Of a stretch of DNA of 64,000 nt, positions 22,247 to 30,382 are shown in pieces. The DNA lies in contig OZ220679.1 in NCBI GenBank assembly GCA_965116355.1, positions 2,108,001 to 2,172,000 of the forward strand. Reading direction: 5' to 3'. The stretch comes from UBA1127 sp965116355. GTDB lineage: Bacteria; Chloroflexota; Dehalococcoidia; Lucifugimonadales; UBA1127. Each line of letters begins with the position of its first letter. Position 1 is the first letter of the stretch. The notes beneath the pieces are model-generated. The model did not search any database, was not told the DNA's origin, and saw only the letters and a list, made by a program, of their open reading frames with translations. The translations under genes were made by a program, and so were the position numbers.

Positions 22247-24259
22247 GTGGCCTCACCGCAAGCCCTATCCCGCGCGCTGGAGCTTCGGGCCGAGCTGGCC
22301 GGGCACAACTACCGCTACTACGTGCTGGACGCGCCGTCGGTCAGCGACGCCGCCTATGACGCGCTCATGCGCGAGCTGCGGGAGCTGGAGGCGGTGCATC
22401 CGGACCTGGTGACGCCGGACTCGCCGACGCAGCGAGTGGGCGCGCCGCCGTCGCAGGGGTTCGCCGAGGTGATGCACCGGGCGCAGATGTTCAGCCTGGC
22501 CAACTCCTTTGACGACGACGAGTACATGGCGTGGGTGCAGCGCACACGGCGGCTGCTGGACGGCGACGACTTCGACGTGACGTGCGAGCTCAAGATCGAC
22601 GGGCTGGCGGTGTCGCTGACGTACCGGAACGGGGTGCTGGAGCGCGGGGCGACGCGGGGCGACGGGCAGCGGGGCGAGGACGTGACGGCCAACGTCCGCA
22701 CCATCAGGAGCATCCCGCTGCAACTGCTGGGCTCGCCGCCGGAGCTGCTGGAGGTGCGCGGCGAAATCTACATGGGCCGCGCGGGCTTCAAGCGCATGAA
22801 CGAGGCGCGTGAAGCCGAGGGGCTGCCGCTGTACGCGAACCCTCGGAACAGCGCGGCGGGGAGCGTCCGGCAGCTCGACCCGAACGTGACGGCGACGCGG
22901 CCGCTGAACATTTGGGTGTATGCCCTTGGCTACGTGGAGGGCGGGGCCGTGCCGGACACGCAATGGGAACTGCTGCAGTGGCTCAACGCTATGGGGATCC
23001 GCACCAACCCGAACAACCGGCACTACGAGAACCCGGAGGGTGCGCTCGACTACTACCGGCAATGGCTGGAGGGGCGCGAGGAGCTGGACTACGACACGGA
23101 CGGGGCCGTCGTGAAGGTCAACAGCCGCGCGCACTGGGAGACGCTGGGGGTGGTGGGGCGCGAGCCGCGGTGGGCCATCGCGTTCAAGTGGCCGTCGCAG
23201 CAGGAGACGACGCGGGTGCTGGAGATCAACGTCAACGTGGGGCGGACGGGACGCATCAATCCCTTCGCCGTGCTGGAGCCGGTCTTCGTGGGGGGCGTGA
23301 CGGTGCAGCACGCGACGCTGCACAACGCGGACTACATCACGGAGAAGGACATCCGCGTGGGCGACATGGTGGTCGTCGAGCGGGCGGGCGAGGTGATTCC
23401 GCAGGTGGTGCGGAGTTTGCCCGAGCACCGGCCGGCGGACTCGCGGCCGTTCGCGATGCCGGGGGCGTGCCCGACGTGCGGGAGCCGCGTGCTGCGGGCG
23501 GAGGGGGAGGCGGCGCACTACTGCACGAACGCCTCATGCCCGGCGCAGCTTGCGGAGCACATCTTCCACTTCGTGTCCAAGGGCGCGATGGACATCGACG
23601 GCATGGGGCCGAAGATCGCGACGTCGCTGCTGGGCTCGGGGCTGATCACGGACGTTGCCGACATCTACTCGTTGAAGATGGAAGCGCTGGTGGAGCTGGA
23701 CCGGATGGGGGAGCTGCTGGCGGCCAAGCTGCTTCGGAACATCGAGGAGAGCAAGGAGCGGCCGCTGCACCGGCTGCTGGTGGCGTTGGGCATCATGCTC
23801 GTCGGGAGCGAGGTGGCGGAGCTGCTGGCGTCGTCGTTTGGGGACATGGACCGGCTGCGGGCGGCGTCGGAAGAGGAGATGACGGCGATCCCGGGCGTCG
23901 GGCCGAAGATCGCGGCGAGCGTGGCGGGGTTCTTCTCGGACGAGGGCAACGTGGCGCTCGTCGAGAAACTGCGCGACGCCGGCGTCCGCATGGACGCGGA
24001 CGAGGCAGCGGCGCCGGCGGAGGGGCTGCCGATGTCGGGCATGGTCTTCTGCTTCACGGGGACGCTGGCGGCAATGCCGCGGTCGCAGGGGGAGGAGCTG
24101 GTGCGGTCGCTGGGGGCGACGGCGTCGGGGTCGGTGACGAAGAAGACGACGCATCTCGTCGTCGGCGCGGAGCCGGGGGCATCGAAGGTCACGCAGGCGG
24201 CCAAGTACGGGACGCAGGTGCTGAACGAGGACGAGTTTCTCGCGCTGCTGCCGGGGTAG
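22247..24259 (+). CDS. ligA: NAD-dependent DNA ligase LigA
   Basis: A 670-residue NAD+-dependent DNA ligase that seals nicks in replication and repair. In order: domain Ia (HNYRYYVLDAP); adenylation domain with the active-site lysine in CELKIDGLAV (K116 with this start); OB fold (GRTGRINPFAVLEPV); a four-cysteine zinc finger (CPTCGSRVL...CTNASCPAQ); helix-hairpin-helix repeats (MTAIPGVGPKIAASV); and a C-terminal BRCT domain (GMVFCFTGTLAAMPRSQGEELV). The GTG at 22247 is preferred for its AAGGAGA; an in-frame ATG at 22229 would add six residues. Single gene flanked by repeats. Confidence 0.97.
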   Translation: MASPQALSRALELRAELAGHNYRYYVLDAPSVSDAAYDALMRELRELEAVHPDLVTPDSPTQRVGAPPSQGFAEVMHRAQMFSLANSFDDDEYMAWVQRTRRLLDGDDFDVTCELKIDGLAVSLTYRNGVLERGATRGDGQRGEDVTANVRTIRSIPLQLLGSPPELLEVRGEIYMGRAGFKRMNEAREAEGLPLYANPRNSAAGSVRQLDPNVTATRPLNIWVYALGYVEGGAVPDTQWELLQWLNAMGIRTNPNNRHYENPEGALDYYRQWLEGREELDYDTDGAVVKVNSRAHWETLGVVGREPRWAIAFKWPSQQETTRVLEINVNVGRTGRINPFAVLEPVFVGGVTVQHATLHNADYITEKDIRVGDMVVVERAGEVIPQVVRSLPEHRPADSRPFAMPGACPTCGSRVLRAEGEAAHYCTNASCPAQLAEHIFHFVSKGAMDIDGMGPKIATSLLGSGLITDVADIYSLKMEALVELDRMGELLAAKLLRNIEESKERPLHRLLVALGIMLVGSEVAELLASSFGDMDRLRAASEEEMTAIPGVGPKIAASVAGFFSDEGNVALVEKLRDAGVRMDADEAAAPAEGLPMSGMVFCFTGTLAAMPRSQGEELVRSLGATASGSVTKKTTHLVVGAEPGASKVTQAAKYGTQVLNEDEFLALLPG

Positions 24260-24679
24260 GCATATTCGCCCCCTTCGATTTCCCTCAGGGCGAGCGGCGT
24301 TGGGCGCGGGGGTTCTGGGCACCGACTTCCGCGGGTGAAACGAGGGGTGGGCAGGGCGAACGGGGATGGGTCGGCCTTGGGGCCGGCGGGCGACTCGCGA
24401 GTCGCCTTTACGTCGAGGGGGCTGAGTTTGCCGGGGTTCCTGCCTGCGCAGGAACGACGGGGTGCTGGTCGCGAGTCGCCCCTATGTCGAGGGGGCTAGG
24501 TTTGTCGGGGTTCCTGCCTGCGCAGGAACGACGGGTGCTGGTCGCGAGTCGCCTCTACGTCGAAGGGGCTGGGTTTGTCGGGGTTCCTGCCTACGCAGGA
24601 ACGACGGGGCGCTGGATTCCGTCCCCTGCTGTTGCAGGGGGACTTTCGCGGGCATCACGGTAGCGATGAGAGGCAGTGG
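24260..24679 (+). repeat. 73-74-bp tandem repeat array between ligA and pth
   Basis: Family A hairpins at about 24434-24459, 24508-24532 and 24581-24606 recur at 73-74 bp intervals. They are separated by spacers carrying a shortened family D arm (GCGAGTCGCC) and the phrase GTCGAGGGGGCT. A full D palindrome (24388-24407) and a degenerate family B element (24318-24341) precede the array, and a nested variant (24610-24660) follows. No gene. Confidence 0.85.
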
Positions 24680-25258
24680 ATGAAGGTTATTGTGGGCCTG
24701 GGGAACCCCACGCCCAAGTATGCGAATACTCGGCACAACGTCGGGGCGATGACGGTGGACCGGCTGTGCAGGCAGTGGGGGATCTCGCTGGAGCGCAAAA
24801 ACCGGTACGCGCTGCTGGGCTCCGGGTGGGTGGACGGAAATGCGGTGGCGCTGGCGAAACCCCGCTCGTTCATGAACCTGAGCGGCGAGCCGGTGGCGTA
24901 CCTGACCGCGCGGTTCCGGGTGAAGCCTGAGGACATGCTCATTGTGTACGACGACATGGACCTGCCGCTGGGCGTGACGCGGATGCGGCCGGAAGGCGGG
25001 CACGGCGGACACAACGGCATGCGCTCGATCATCGACACGCTGGGCAAGCAGGAGATCCCGCGGCTGCGGCTAGGCGTGGGGCGCTCGCCGGTGGACGACC
25101 CGATCCGGCACGTGCTCGGCGGGTTCACGGACGTGGAATCGGCGGCCGTCGAGCGGCTGCTGGCGCGGGCGTCGGAGGCGGTGGCGTGCTTCGTGACGGA
25201 GGGCGTCGAGGCGGCGATGAACCGGTTCAACCAGACGCCGGTGGAGGAGGACGCGTAG
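24680..25258 (+). CDS. pth: Peptidyl-tRNA hydrolase
   Basis: A 192-residue Pth, which cleaves peptidyl-tRNA to recycle tRNA. Catalytic H19 lies in YANTRHNVGAM, and N10 in VGLGNPTPKY. The family blocks ALAKPRSFMNLSGEPV, LIVYDDMDLPLG and GGHGGHNGMRSII are intact. The ATG at 24680 begins MKVIVGLGNP, the standard start. Upstream DNA is the repeat array, so its promoter must lie in or near the last repeat. Confidence 0.97.
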   Translation: MKVIVGLGNPTPKYANTRHNVGAMTVDRLCRQWGISLERKNRYALLGSGWVDGNAVALAKPRSFMNLSGEPVAYLTARFRVKPEDMLIVYDDMDLPLGVTRMRPEGGHGGHNGMRSIIDTLGKQEIPRLRLGVGRSPVDDPIRHVLGGFTDVESAAVERLLARASEAVACFVTEGVEAAMNRFNQTPVEEDA

Positions 25259-25330
25259 GCTGCCCGGCGCGAGTGCCCTGCCCGCGCGTGGTGTATCATG
25301 GCCCGCGAATTCACATCGCAAGGAGAGGCC

Positions 25331-25657
25331 ATGCTATACGAGCTTCGTACCTACACCGCATGCCCCGGCAAGCTGCCCAACGTCGTCGCGCGGTTCCGCG
25401 ACTTCACGGCGGCGAAATTCACCGAGCACGGCTTTCGCATCATCGGGTTCTGGACGCCGCAGGTGGGCGGGTCCAGCCACCAGCTCATCTACATGCTGGC
25501 GTGGGAGAGCTACGACGAGCGCAACCGCTGTTTCGCGGCGTTCCGCGACGACCCGGACCGGGCGAGGGTGTTCGCCGAGTCCGAGGCGAACGGGCCGATC
25601 GTGGCCGATGTGCAGAACGTGATGCTTGCGCCGACGGACTTCTCGCCGCTGAGTTAG
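25331..25657 (+). CDS. NIPSNAP family protein
   Basis: A 108-residue ferredoxin-like (dimeric alpha/beta barrel) protein. MLYELRTYTACPGKLPNVVARF and IIGFWTPQVGG...LIYMLAWESYDERNRCFAAFRDDP are the NIPSNAP pattern. AAGGAGAGGCC precedes the ATG. Bacterial members are of unknown role. It stands 72 bp after pth, with its own ribosome site, and may share the transcript. Confidence 0.9.
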   Translation: MLYELRTYTACPGKLPNVVARFRDFTAAKFTEHGFRIIGFWTPQVGGSSHQLIYMLAWESYDERNRCFAAFRDDPDRARVFAESEANGPIVADVQNVMLAPTDFSPLS

Positions 25658-25754
25658 GCCCCCTTCGAGAACCTCAGGACAGGCTTCGACAAGCTCGGGG
25701 CGAACGGTGTCCCGTTTGTCGGGGTTCCTGCCTCCGCAGGAACGACGGGGTGGG

Positions 25755-26336
25755 TTAGCGTTGGGCGATGCGCTGGAGGGCCTGGCGGACCTGCTCCTCG
25801 ACGGGGAGGGTGGCGTCACCGCCAGCGGCGGCCTGGCGGGCCTCGATGGCGGAGTAGCCGAGGGCCTGGAGAGCCTCGGTGACGGCGTCTGCCGCGCCCG
25901 TAGAGGGGACACCGGGCGCGCCGCCGGTGAAGCCCATGTCGAGCTTGTCCTTGAGCTCGACGATGACGCGGGCGGCGGTGCGCTGGCCGAGGCCGGGGGC
26001 CTGCGCGAGGGCGCGGGCGTCGCCGGCGGCGATGGCGGCCGCGAGGGTGTCGGCGGGCATGGCGGAGAGCATGGAGTGGGCGAGCCTGGGGCCGATGCCG
26101 GACACGCCAATCAGCAGGGTGAAGAGGCGCAGGGCGTCGTCGGACGGGAAACCGTGCAGCTCGAGGGCGTCGTCACGGACGATGAGGTGCGTGTGCAGGT
26201 GGACGGCGGAGCCGACGGCGCCGAGGGCGGGGATGGCGGACGACGGCACGGAGACGCGAAAGCTCACGCCCTGGACGTTGACTATCGCCCAGTCCGGGCC
26301 GATTGCTTCGAGGTTACCACGGAGCCCTGCGATCAT
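25755..26336 (-). CDS. ruvA: Holliday junction DNA helicase subunit RuvA
   Basis: A 193-residue RuvA. The N-terminal OB domain (MIAGLRGNLEAIGPDWAIV) binds the junction. Two helix-hairpin-helix motifs follow (LIGVSGIGPRLAHSML and LAQAPGLGQRTAARVIVEL). The C-terminal domain III that contacts RuvB is present after a proline/glycine linker. RuvA holds the four-way junction for RuvB-driven branch migration; no ruvB is in the window. It follows ruvC after 212 bp of repeat DNA. Confidence 0.96.
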   Translation of the reverse strand: MIAGLRGNLEAIGPDWAIVNVQGVSFRVSVPSSAIPALGAVGSAVHLHTHLIVRDDALELHGFPSDDALRLFTLLIGVSGIGPRLAHSMLSAMPADTLAAAIAAGDARALAQAPGLGQRTAARVIVELKDKLDMGFTGGAPGVPSTGAADAVTEALQALGYSAIEARQAAAGGDATLPVEEQVRQALQRIAQR

Positions 26337-26548
26337 TCTAGTCCTTCCTCATTCAGCCAGTTGGCCCTTCGAGAGCCTCAGGACAGGCTCAGGGCGAACA
26401 GTGGCGCGTCTGTCGGGGTTCCTGCCTGCGCAGGAACGACGGGGCCTATCCCTCAATATACAAAGACGAACGGGCTTCTGCCATTCAGGCAGTTGGCTTC
26501 TTTGACGGGCCCTTCGCGATCCTCAGGACAGGCCCGGGGCGAACGGGG

Positions 26549-27070
26549 CTAGACCATGGTGTTGAGGCGCTCGTGCTGGAGGTGGCAGATGGCCACGGCG
26601 AGGGCGTCGGTGGCGTCGACGGGCTCCGGCGGCTTCGACAGCCCCAGGAGGAGCCCGACCATGGCGGCGACCTGCTCCTTGCTGCCCTGACCGTAGCCGG
26701 AGACGGCGCTCTTCACCTGCGACGGCGGGTAGCGGTGTACGTCCAAGCCGTAGCGCGCGGCCGCCAGCAGGGCAACCGCCTGCGCCTGACCGACGGCCAT
26801 GGCGGAGCGGACGGAGGTGCGGTGGCCGCCCCGGCTGGCGACCTCCGGGGGGATGAAGGGTTCCTCGACGGCGACGACATCGGGGCGCCAGGTCTCAAGC
26901 AGGGCGAGAAGCTCCGTATGGATGCGGTGAAGGCGCCCGCCGATCTCCATGGAGCGGGGCGCCTTGATGACGCCGGCGGTGAGGTAGCTTCCTTCGCCGC
27001 GGTCCGCTTCCAGCAGGCCGTAGCCGAACTGGATCGTTCCGGGGTCGATTCCGAGGATGCGCTGGGCCAT
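26549..27070 (-). CDS. ruvC: Holliday junction resolvase RuvC
   Basis: A 173-residue RNase H-fold resolvase. Catalytic acids: D8 in RILGIDPGTIQFGYG, the first E of VAVEEPFIPPE, and the aspartates of VDATDALAVAICH near the C-terminus. The ATG at 27070 gives the standard family start; open frame further upstream is shadow of yebC. It lies 7 bp after yebC, so yebC-ruvC are co-transcribed. RuvC cleaves Holliday junctions symmetrically in complex with RuvAB. Confidence 0.97.
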   Translation of the reverse strand: MAQRILGIDPGTIQFGYGLLEADRGEGSYLTAGVIKAPRSMEIGGRLHRIHTELLALLETWRPDVVAVEEPFIPPEVASRGGHRTSVRSAMAVGQAQAVALLAAARYGLDVHRYPPSQVKSAVSGYGQGSKEQVAAMVGLLLGLSKPPEPVDATDALAVAICHLQHERLNTMV

Positions 27071-27077
27071 GGCGCGC

Positions 27078-27836
27078 CTAGGCCGCCGTCGCGTACTTAT
27101 CCAGGACGGTTTCCGGGAAGTCGGCGTTGGTGACGACTTTCTGGACGTCATCAAGGCCCTCCAGGCGGTCGAGGAGCTTGAGGGTCTGCTCGGCGGCGCG
27201 CTCGTCGAGGCCGGTCTGCGTCGTCGGGACGAGGGTGACCTCGGCGGAGACGGGGGCCATGCCGGCCTCCTCCAACGCCTTGCGGACGGCCTCGAAATTC
27301 TCGGGCGCGGTGCGAACCTCGATGGTGGCGTCGTCGTCTGAGATGTCCTCGGCGCCGTGCTCGATGGCGAGTAGCTCGGCCTCTTCCGTCTGCTCCTCGG
27401 AAAGCTGGAGGGTGATGACGCCCTTCTGCTCGAACATCCAGCCGACGGAGCCGACCTGTCCCATCTTGCCGTTGTTGCGATCGAAGACGTTTCGGACTTC
27501 AGACGAAGCGCGGTTGCGGTTGTCGGTGACGGCGACGACGAGGATGGCGGCGCCGCCGGGGCTGAAGCCCTCGTAGACGAGCTCTTCAAGGTCGGCCTGG
27601 TCGTCGGACTGGCCTGTGGCCCGCTTGATGGCGCGGGTGATGTTGTCCAGAGGCATGTTGCTCTGCCTGGCCTGCTGGACGGCGAGCCGGAGGCGGGGGT
27701 TCATGTCGGGGTCGCCGCCGCCGGACTTGGCGGCGATGACGATTTCCTTGGTGAGGCGGGTGAAGAGCTGGCCTCGCTTGGCGTCCGCCGCTCCCTTCTG
27801 GTGCTTGATGGTCGACCATTTGGAGTGTCCGCTCAC
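27078..27836 (-). CDS. yebC: YebC/PmpR family protein
   Basis: A 252-residue member of the YebC/PmpR (TACO1) family. It begins SGHSKWSTIKHQKGAADAKRGQLFTRLTKEI, the near-invariant N-terminus. The centre (PLDNITRAIKR) and the C-terminal NADFPETVLDKYA region are also typical. The GTG at 27836 is preferred because GGAGG lies 5 bp upstream; a GTG two codons earlier is also possible. Family members have been described as transcription regulators and, more recently, as helpers of translation through difficult sequences. First gene of yebC-ruvC-ruvA. Confidence 0.95.
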   Translation of the reverse strand: MSGHSKWSTIKHQKGAADAKRGQLFTRLTKEIVIAAKSGGGDPDMNPRLRLAVQQARQSNMPLDNITRAIKRATGQSDDQADLEELVYEGFSPGGAAILVVAVTDNRNRASSEVRNVFDRNNGKMGQVGSVGWMFEQKGVITLQLSEEQTEEAELLAIEHGAEDISDDDATIEVRTAPENFEAVRKALEEAGMAPVSAEVTLVPTTQTGLDERAAEQTLKLLDRLEGLDDVQKVVTNADFPETVLDKYATAA

Positions 27837-27918
27837 GGCCACCTCCTCCGTGGTTCATGCAGCGCCGCTACCATGGCGTTTCAACTGGGGCCATTCTACT
27901 AGCGGGTTCCGCGCGCGG

Positions 27919-28440
27919 TCAAAGCAGACCTGGCACGGTCTCGATGGTGATGACGCCGTTCGCCATGTCCACGTCACGCACGATGTCCGGGATGGCGGGG
28001 ACAAGGACTTCGCCGTCCGGGCCCCGGACGACATAGACGTCGTTGCTGCCGGTCTCGATGATGTCGGCGAGGGCGCCGAGGTCCCGGCCGTCGGTGGTGC
28101 GAACGGCGAGGCCGATGACCTGGTGCTGGTAGTAGACGCCCTCGGGGAGCGCGGCGGCCTCTTCCATGGGGGTCTCGAGGAGGGCGCCGCGGAAGGCCTC
28201 GGCGTCCCAGCGGGTGTCCACGCCGCGGAGCTTGATGAGGAGGTACTTTCCCTGCTGCCAGAAGCCCTCGCTGACGTAGGGGTCGTCGCCGATGAGGAAG
28301 CGCGCGCCGTGGGCGAAGCGGTCAGGGACGTCGCTGAGGGAGGCGATGCGGAGGTGGCCGTAGCGGCCCCAGGGGCCGAGGATGCGGGCGGCAGCCAACC
28401 GGCCGGGCTGCTGCGGGCGTTCTTCGGAGGACGGCGGCAT
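27919..28440 (-). CDS. rimM: Ribosome maturation factor RimM
   Basis: A 173-residue RimM, which assists late assembly of the 30S subunit head with S19. The N-terminal domain has ARILGPWGRYGHLRIASLSDVPDRF. The C-terminal PRC-barrel has YYQHQVIGLAVRTTDGRDLG and VYVVRGPDGEVLVPAIPDIV. It lies in the order rpsP-khpA-rimM on the minus strand, the usual arrangement, 27 bp after khpA. Confidence 0.95.
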   Translation of the reverse strand: MPPSSEERPQQPGRLAAARILGPWGRYGHLRIASLSDVPDRFAHGARFLIGDDPYVSEGFWQQGKYLLIKLRGVDTRWDAEAFRGALLETPMEEAAALPEGVYYQHQVIGLAVRTTDGRDLGALADIIETGSNDVYVVRGPDGEVLVPAIPDIVRDVDMANGVITIETVPGLL

Positions 28441-28467
28441 GAGCGGCGTTAGACCGAGCCGTCGGGG

Positions 28468-28695
28468 CTAGAGGATCTGGAGGGACGCGCGAACGCCCTG
28501 CTTGATGGCGACGACGCGCAGCAGGACGCGCATGGCCTCGGCGACGCGGCCCTGCTTGCCGATGATGCGCCCCTTGTCATCCGGGTCGACGTCGAGCTGG
28601 ATGACGTAGACGCCTTCCTCCTCGACCTGCGTGACCTTGACGGCGTCGGGGTTGTGCGCGAGGGACTTGGCAATGTACTCGATGAGCTCACGCAT
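28468..28695 (-). CDS. khpA: KH-domain RNA-binding protein KhpA
   Basis: A 75-residue single KH-domain protein. IGKQGRVAEAMRVLLRVVA contains the GxxG loop (GKQG). It starts MRELIEYIAKSLAHNPDAV, the normal family start. KhpA proteins bind RNA, often with KhpB/Jag, and influence cell division and translation. It sits between rpsP (3 bp upstream) and rimM. Confidence 0.95.
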   Translation of the reverse strand: MRELIEYIAKSLAHNPDAVKVTQVEEEGVYVIQLDVDPDDKGRIIGKQGRVAEAMRVLLRVVAIKQGVRASLQIL

Positions 28696-28698
28696 GGG

Positions 28699-28947
28699 TT
28701 ATGCCTTCTCCAGCACCCCAAGGTTCCGCAGCAGGCGTTCCACCGGCTGTGAAGGCTGGGCGCCATTCTGCATCCACTTCAGCGCCTTGTCCGTATCTAT
28801 CTCCACGGTCTTGGGCTCCGAGCGGGGGTTGTAAAGTCCGACCTGGTCAATGTAGCCGCCGTCCCGGGGAGCGCGGGAGTCCATGACCACCACGCGATAA
28901 CTGGGCTGCTTCTTCTTCCCCATCCGGCGAAGGCGAATCCGCAACAT
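28699..28947 (-). CDS. rpsP: 30S ribosomal protein S16
   Basis: An 82-residue S16: MLRIRLRRMGKKKQPSYRVV, then a DSRAPRDGGYIDQVGLYNP block, all typical. First gene of the rpsP-khpA-rimM operon. Its upstream region (28948-29132) carries a 24-bp palindrome at 29098-29121. Confidence 0.97.
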   Translation of the reverse strand: MLRIRLRRMGKKKQPSYRVVVMDSRAPRDGGYIDQVGLYNPRSEPKTVEIDTDKALKWMQNGAQPSQPVERLLRNLGVLEKA

Positions 28948-29097
28948 TAATGAAGGACTCCTTTGCGACCTATAGTGGAACCCTTGGCATTATAGGTAGA
29001 CATGAAGATACCTGTCAAACGCGGGAGCCCGGGCAGCGTATTGTACACCGCCCATTCCGCTCCCGGCCGTTTGCGCCGATCGTCCAGCGCCTGAGCG

Positions 29098-29121
29098 ACC
29101 GGACAGGGGCCCCTGTCCGGT
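29098..29121. repeat. 24-bp perfect palindrome
   Basis: ACCGGACAGGGG followed directly by its reverse complement. It lies 12 bp past the end of the last DsrE-like gene on the minus strand. No T tract follows, so it may be a weak terminator or a processing stem. Confidence 0.75.
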
Positions 29122-29132
29122 GTCCGAAATGG

Positions 29133-29516
29133 CTACCAGTGCCAGATGGCGTCGTGCTCGTCGAACAGTCTGGCGAGGTCCGCGCGGGCGACGGTCCGGA
29201 CGCCGTCGCAGAGGTCGCCGGTGGAGATGCCGCGGTCGGCGAGGTCCTCGGCGACGACGTAGACGGGGGCGCCGGCGTTGGTCAGGGCGATGACGTCGTC
29301 GTCGATGCGCGGCGGGACGGAGAGCTCGACGCCGCCGATGCTGAGGCCGCTGGCGTCCTGGCCTCGCACGGCGTAGTTGACGGCGTTGCTGCGGAGGAGG
29401 ACGGAGAGGTCCGCGCCCGCGTTCTTGAGCATGTGACTGACCCACAGGATGGTGTCGTCCTGCTCCTCAATGGTGCCGTGGTAGGCGCGCTCCACGACGG
29501 AGAGTATTCCGGCCAT
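29133..29516 (-). CDS. DsrE/F-like protein without active-site cysteine
   Basis: A 127-residue protein of the DsrE/F superfamily: WVSHMLKNAGADLSVLLRSNAVNYAVRGQ and a C-terminal LADRGISTGDLCDGVRTVARADLARLF that resembles DsrH/TusB ends. The only cysteine (DLCDGV) is late and not in the usual catalytic position. It is the third of three consecutive DsrE-superfamily genes on the minus strand. In sulfur oxidisers such proteins relay sulfane sulfur, but no dsrAB, tusA or soxYZ gene is present. Function uncertain. Confidence 0.7.
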   Translation of the reverse strand: MAGILSVVERAYHGTIEEQDDTILWVSHMLKNAGADLSVLLRSNAVNYAVRGQDASGLSIGGVELSVPPRIDDDVIALTNAGAPVYVVAEDLADRGISTGDLCDGVRTVARADLARLFDEHDAIWHW

Positions 29517-29597
29517 GTCTGTCTCCTACATTCTTGTGCAGGTGGGGATGTCCCCATCCTAACCTTCCCCCAGCGGGGGAAGGGACTACAAACCGGG

Positions 29598-30014
29598 CTA
29601 GCGCGTGCCGATGATCAGGGTGTTGGTGCTCTCCTGCGACATCTTGAAGAGGTCGCCGGGGCCGCCGCGTCTGGGGCCCTCGATCCAGTCGCCCGCGCCG
29701 CGCTCGTCGACGCAGAGGCCGCAGTTCACCCAGTCGAGCTTGGGGCCGTCGCCGGCGAGCTCGAAGAGGCCGGCGATGAAGCGGGACGAGCTGGGGTGGT
29801 CCTGCTCCTCAATGGACGTGCCCTTGACGGGGTTGGGGTGGGCGGCCTGGCCCCTCATGGTCATGTTGACGGCGCCCTCATAGGCGAAGACGTTGACGTT
29901 GATGCCCCTGCGCAGGGCGGCGTCGACGATGCGGAGGGCGGTGGTGGTGGTGCCGGACTCGTACGGCGGGTCCATGAGGGCGATGGTGATGGTCTTGTCA
30001 CCTGACGTTGTCAT
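29598..30014 (-). CDS. DsrE family protein with CxxC
   Basis: A 138-residue DsrE-family protein. TITIALMDPPYESGTTTTALRIVDAALRRGINVNVFAYEGAVNM is the first fold half. LDWVNCGLCVDERGAGDW contains C98 and C101, where DsrE/TusD-type proteins carry their sulfur-bearing cysteine. This makes it the likely persulfide carrier of the trio. Gaps to neighbours are 32 and 81 bp; a 9-bp-stem hairpin (29563-29583) lies in the downstream gap. Operon likely. Confidence 0.8.
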   Translation of the reverse strand: MTTSGDKTITIALMDPPYESGTTTTALRIVDAALRRGINVNVFAYEGAVNMTMRGQAAHPNPVKGTSIEEQDHPSSSRFIAGLFELAGDGPKLDWVNCGLCVDERGAGDWIEGPRRGGPGDLFKMSQESTNTLIIGTR

Positions 30015-30046
30015 TTCAGTGTTCCTCCGAAAGGGTTTCCGCCGGA

Positions 30047-30382
30047 CTAGTGCCAGACGGCCTTGACGCCGGGCTCGGCGAGCAGGTCAACGAGGGCGTC
30101 GACGCCGGCGGACGTGACGCCGTCGGCGAGCTTGTCGGCGGAGATGGCGCGCTCGCGGAGGGAGAAGTCGTCGGCGAGGATCTTCACGGCGGGAGCGGCG
30201 CTGCGGAGGCGTGCGACGGCGTCATTGCTGATGCCCTTGCGCGCCATGAGAACGCCGTTCTGCACCAGGAAGAAGGTGACGTTGTTGCCAGCCTTACACA
30301 GGTCTTCCGCCATCTGGTAGAAGTATGACGTGTCGGCGTACTCGAACGGGTCCCGGGATTCCACAAGCAAGTAGTCTGCCAC
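30047..30382 (-). CDS. DsrE/DsrH-like small protein
   Basis: A 111-residue protein, first of the trio. DPFEYADTSYFYQMAEDLCKAGNNVTFFLVQNGVLMARKG is the DsrE fold core, and the C-terminal SADKLADGVTSAGVDALVDLL...VKAVWH matches DsrH/TusB layouts. The GTG at 30382 is chosen because GGAGGTAACT precedes it directly. One cysteine (DLCKAG) lies on a helix rather than in the usual loop. Probably forms a hetero-oligomer with the two downstream proteins. Confidence 0.75.
   Translation of the reverse strand: MADYLLVESRDPFEYADTSYFYQMAEDLCKAGNNVTFFLVQNGVLMARKGISNDAVARLRSAAPAVKILADDFSLRERAISADKLADGVTSAGVDALVDLLAEPGVKAVWH

Noticed and set aside
24431..24607. Possible CRISPR or attachment-site cluster
   Set aside because: Three units at 73-74 bp with repeated spacers; no integrase or tRNA nearby.
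22912..24663. A 583-codon frame overlapping ligA in another phase
   Set aside because: A glycine/arginine/alanine shadow of ligA that runs into the repeat array.
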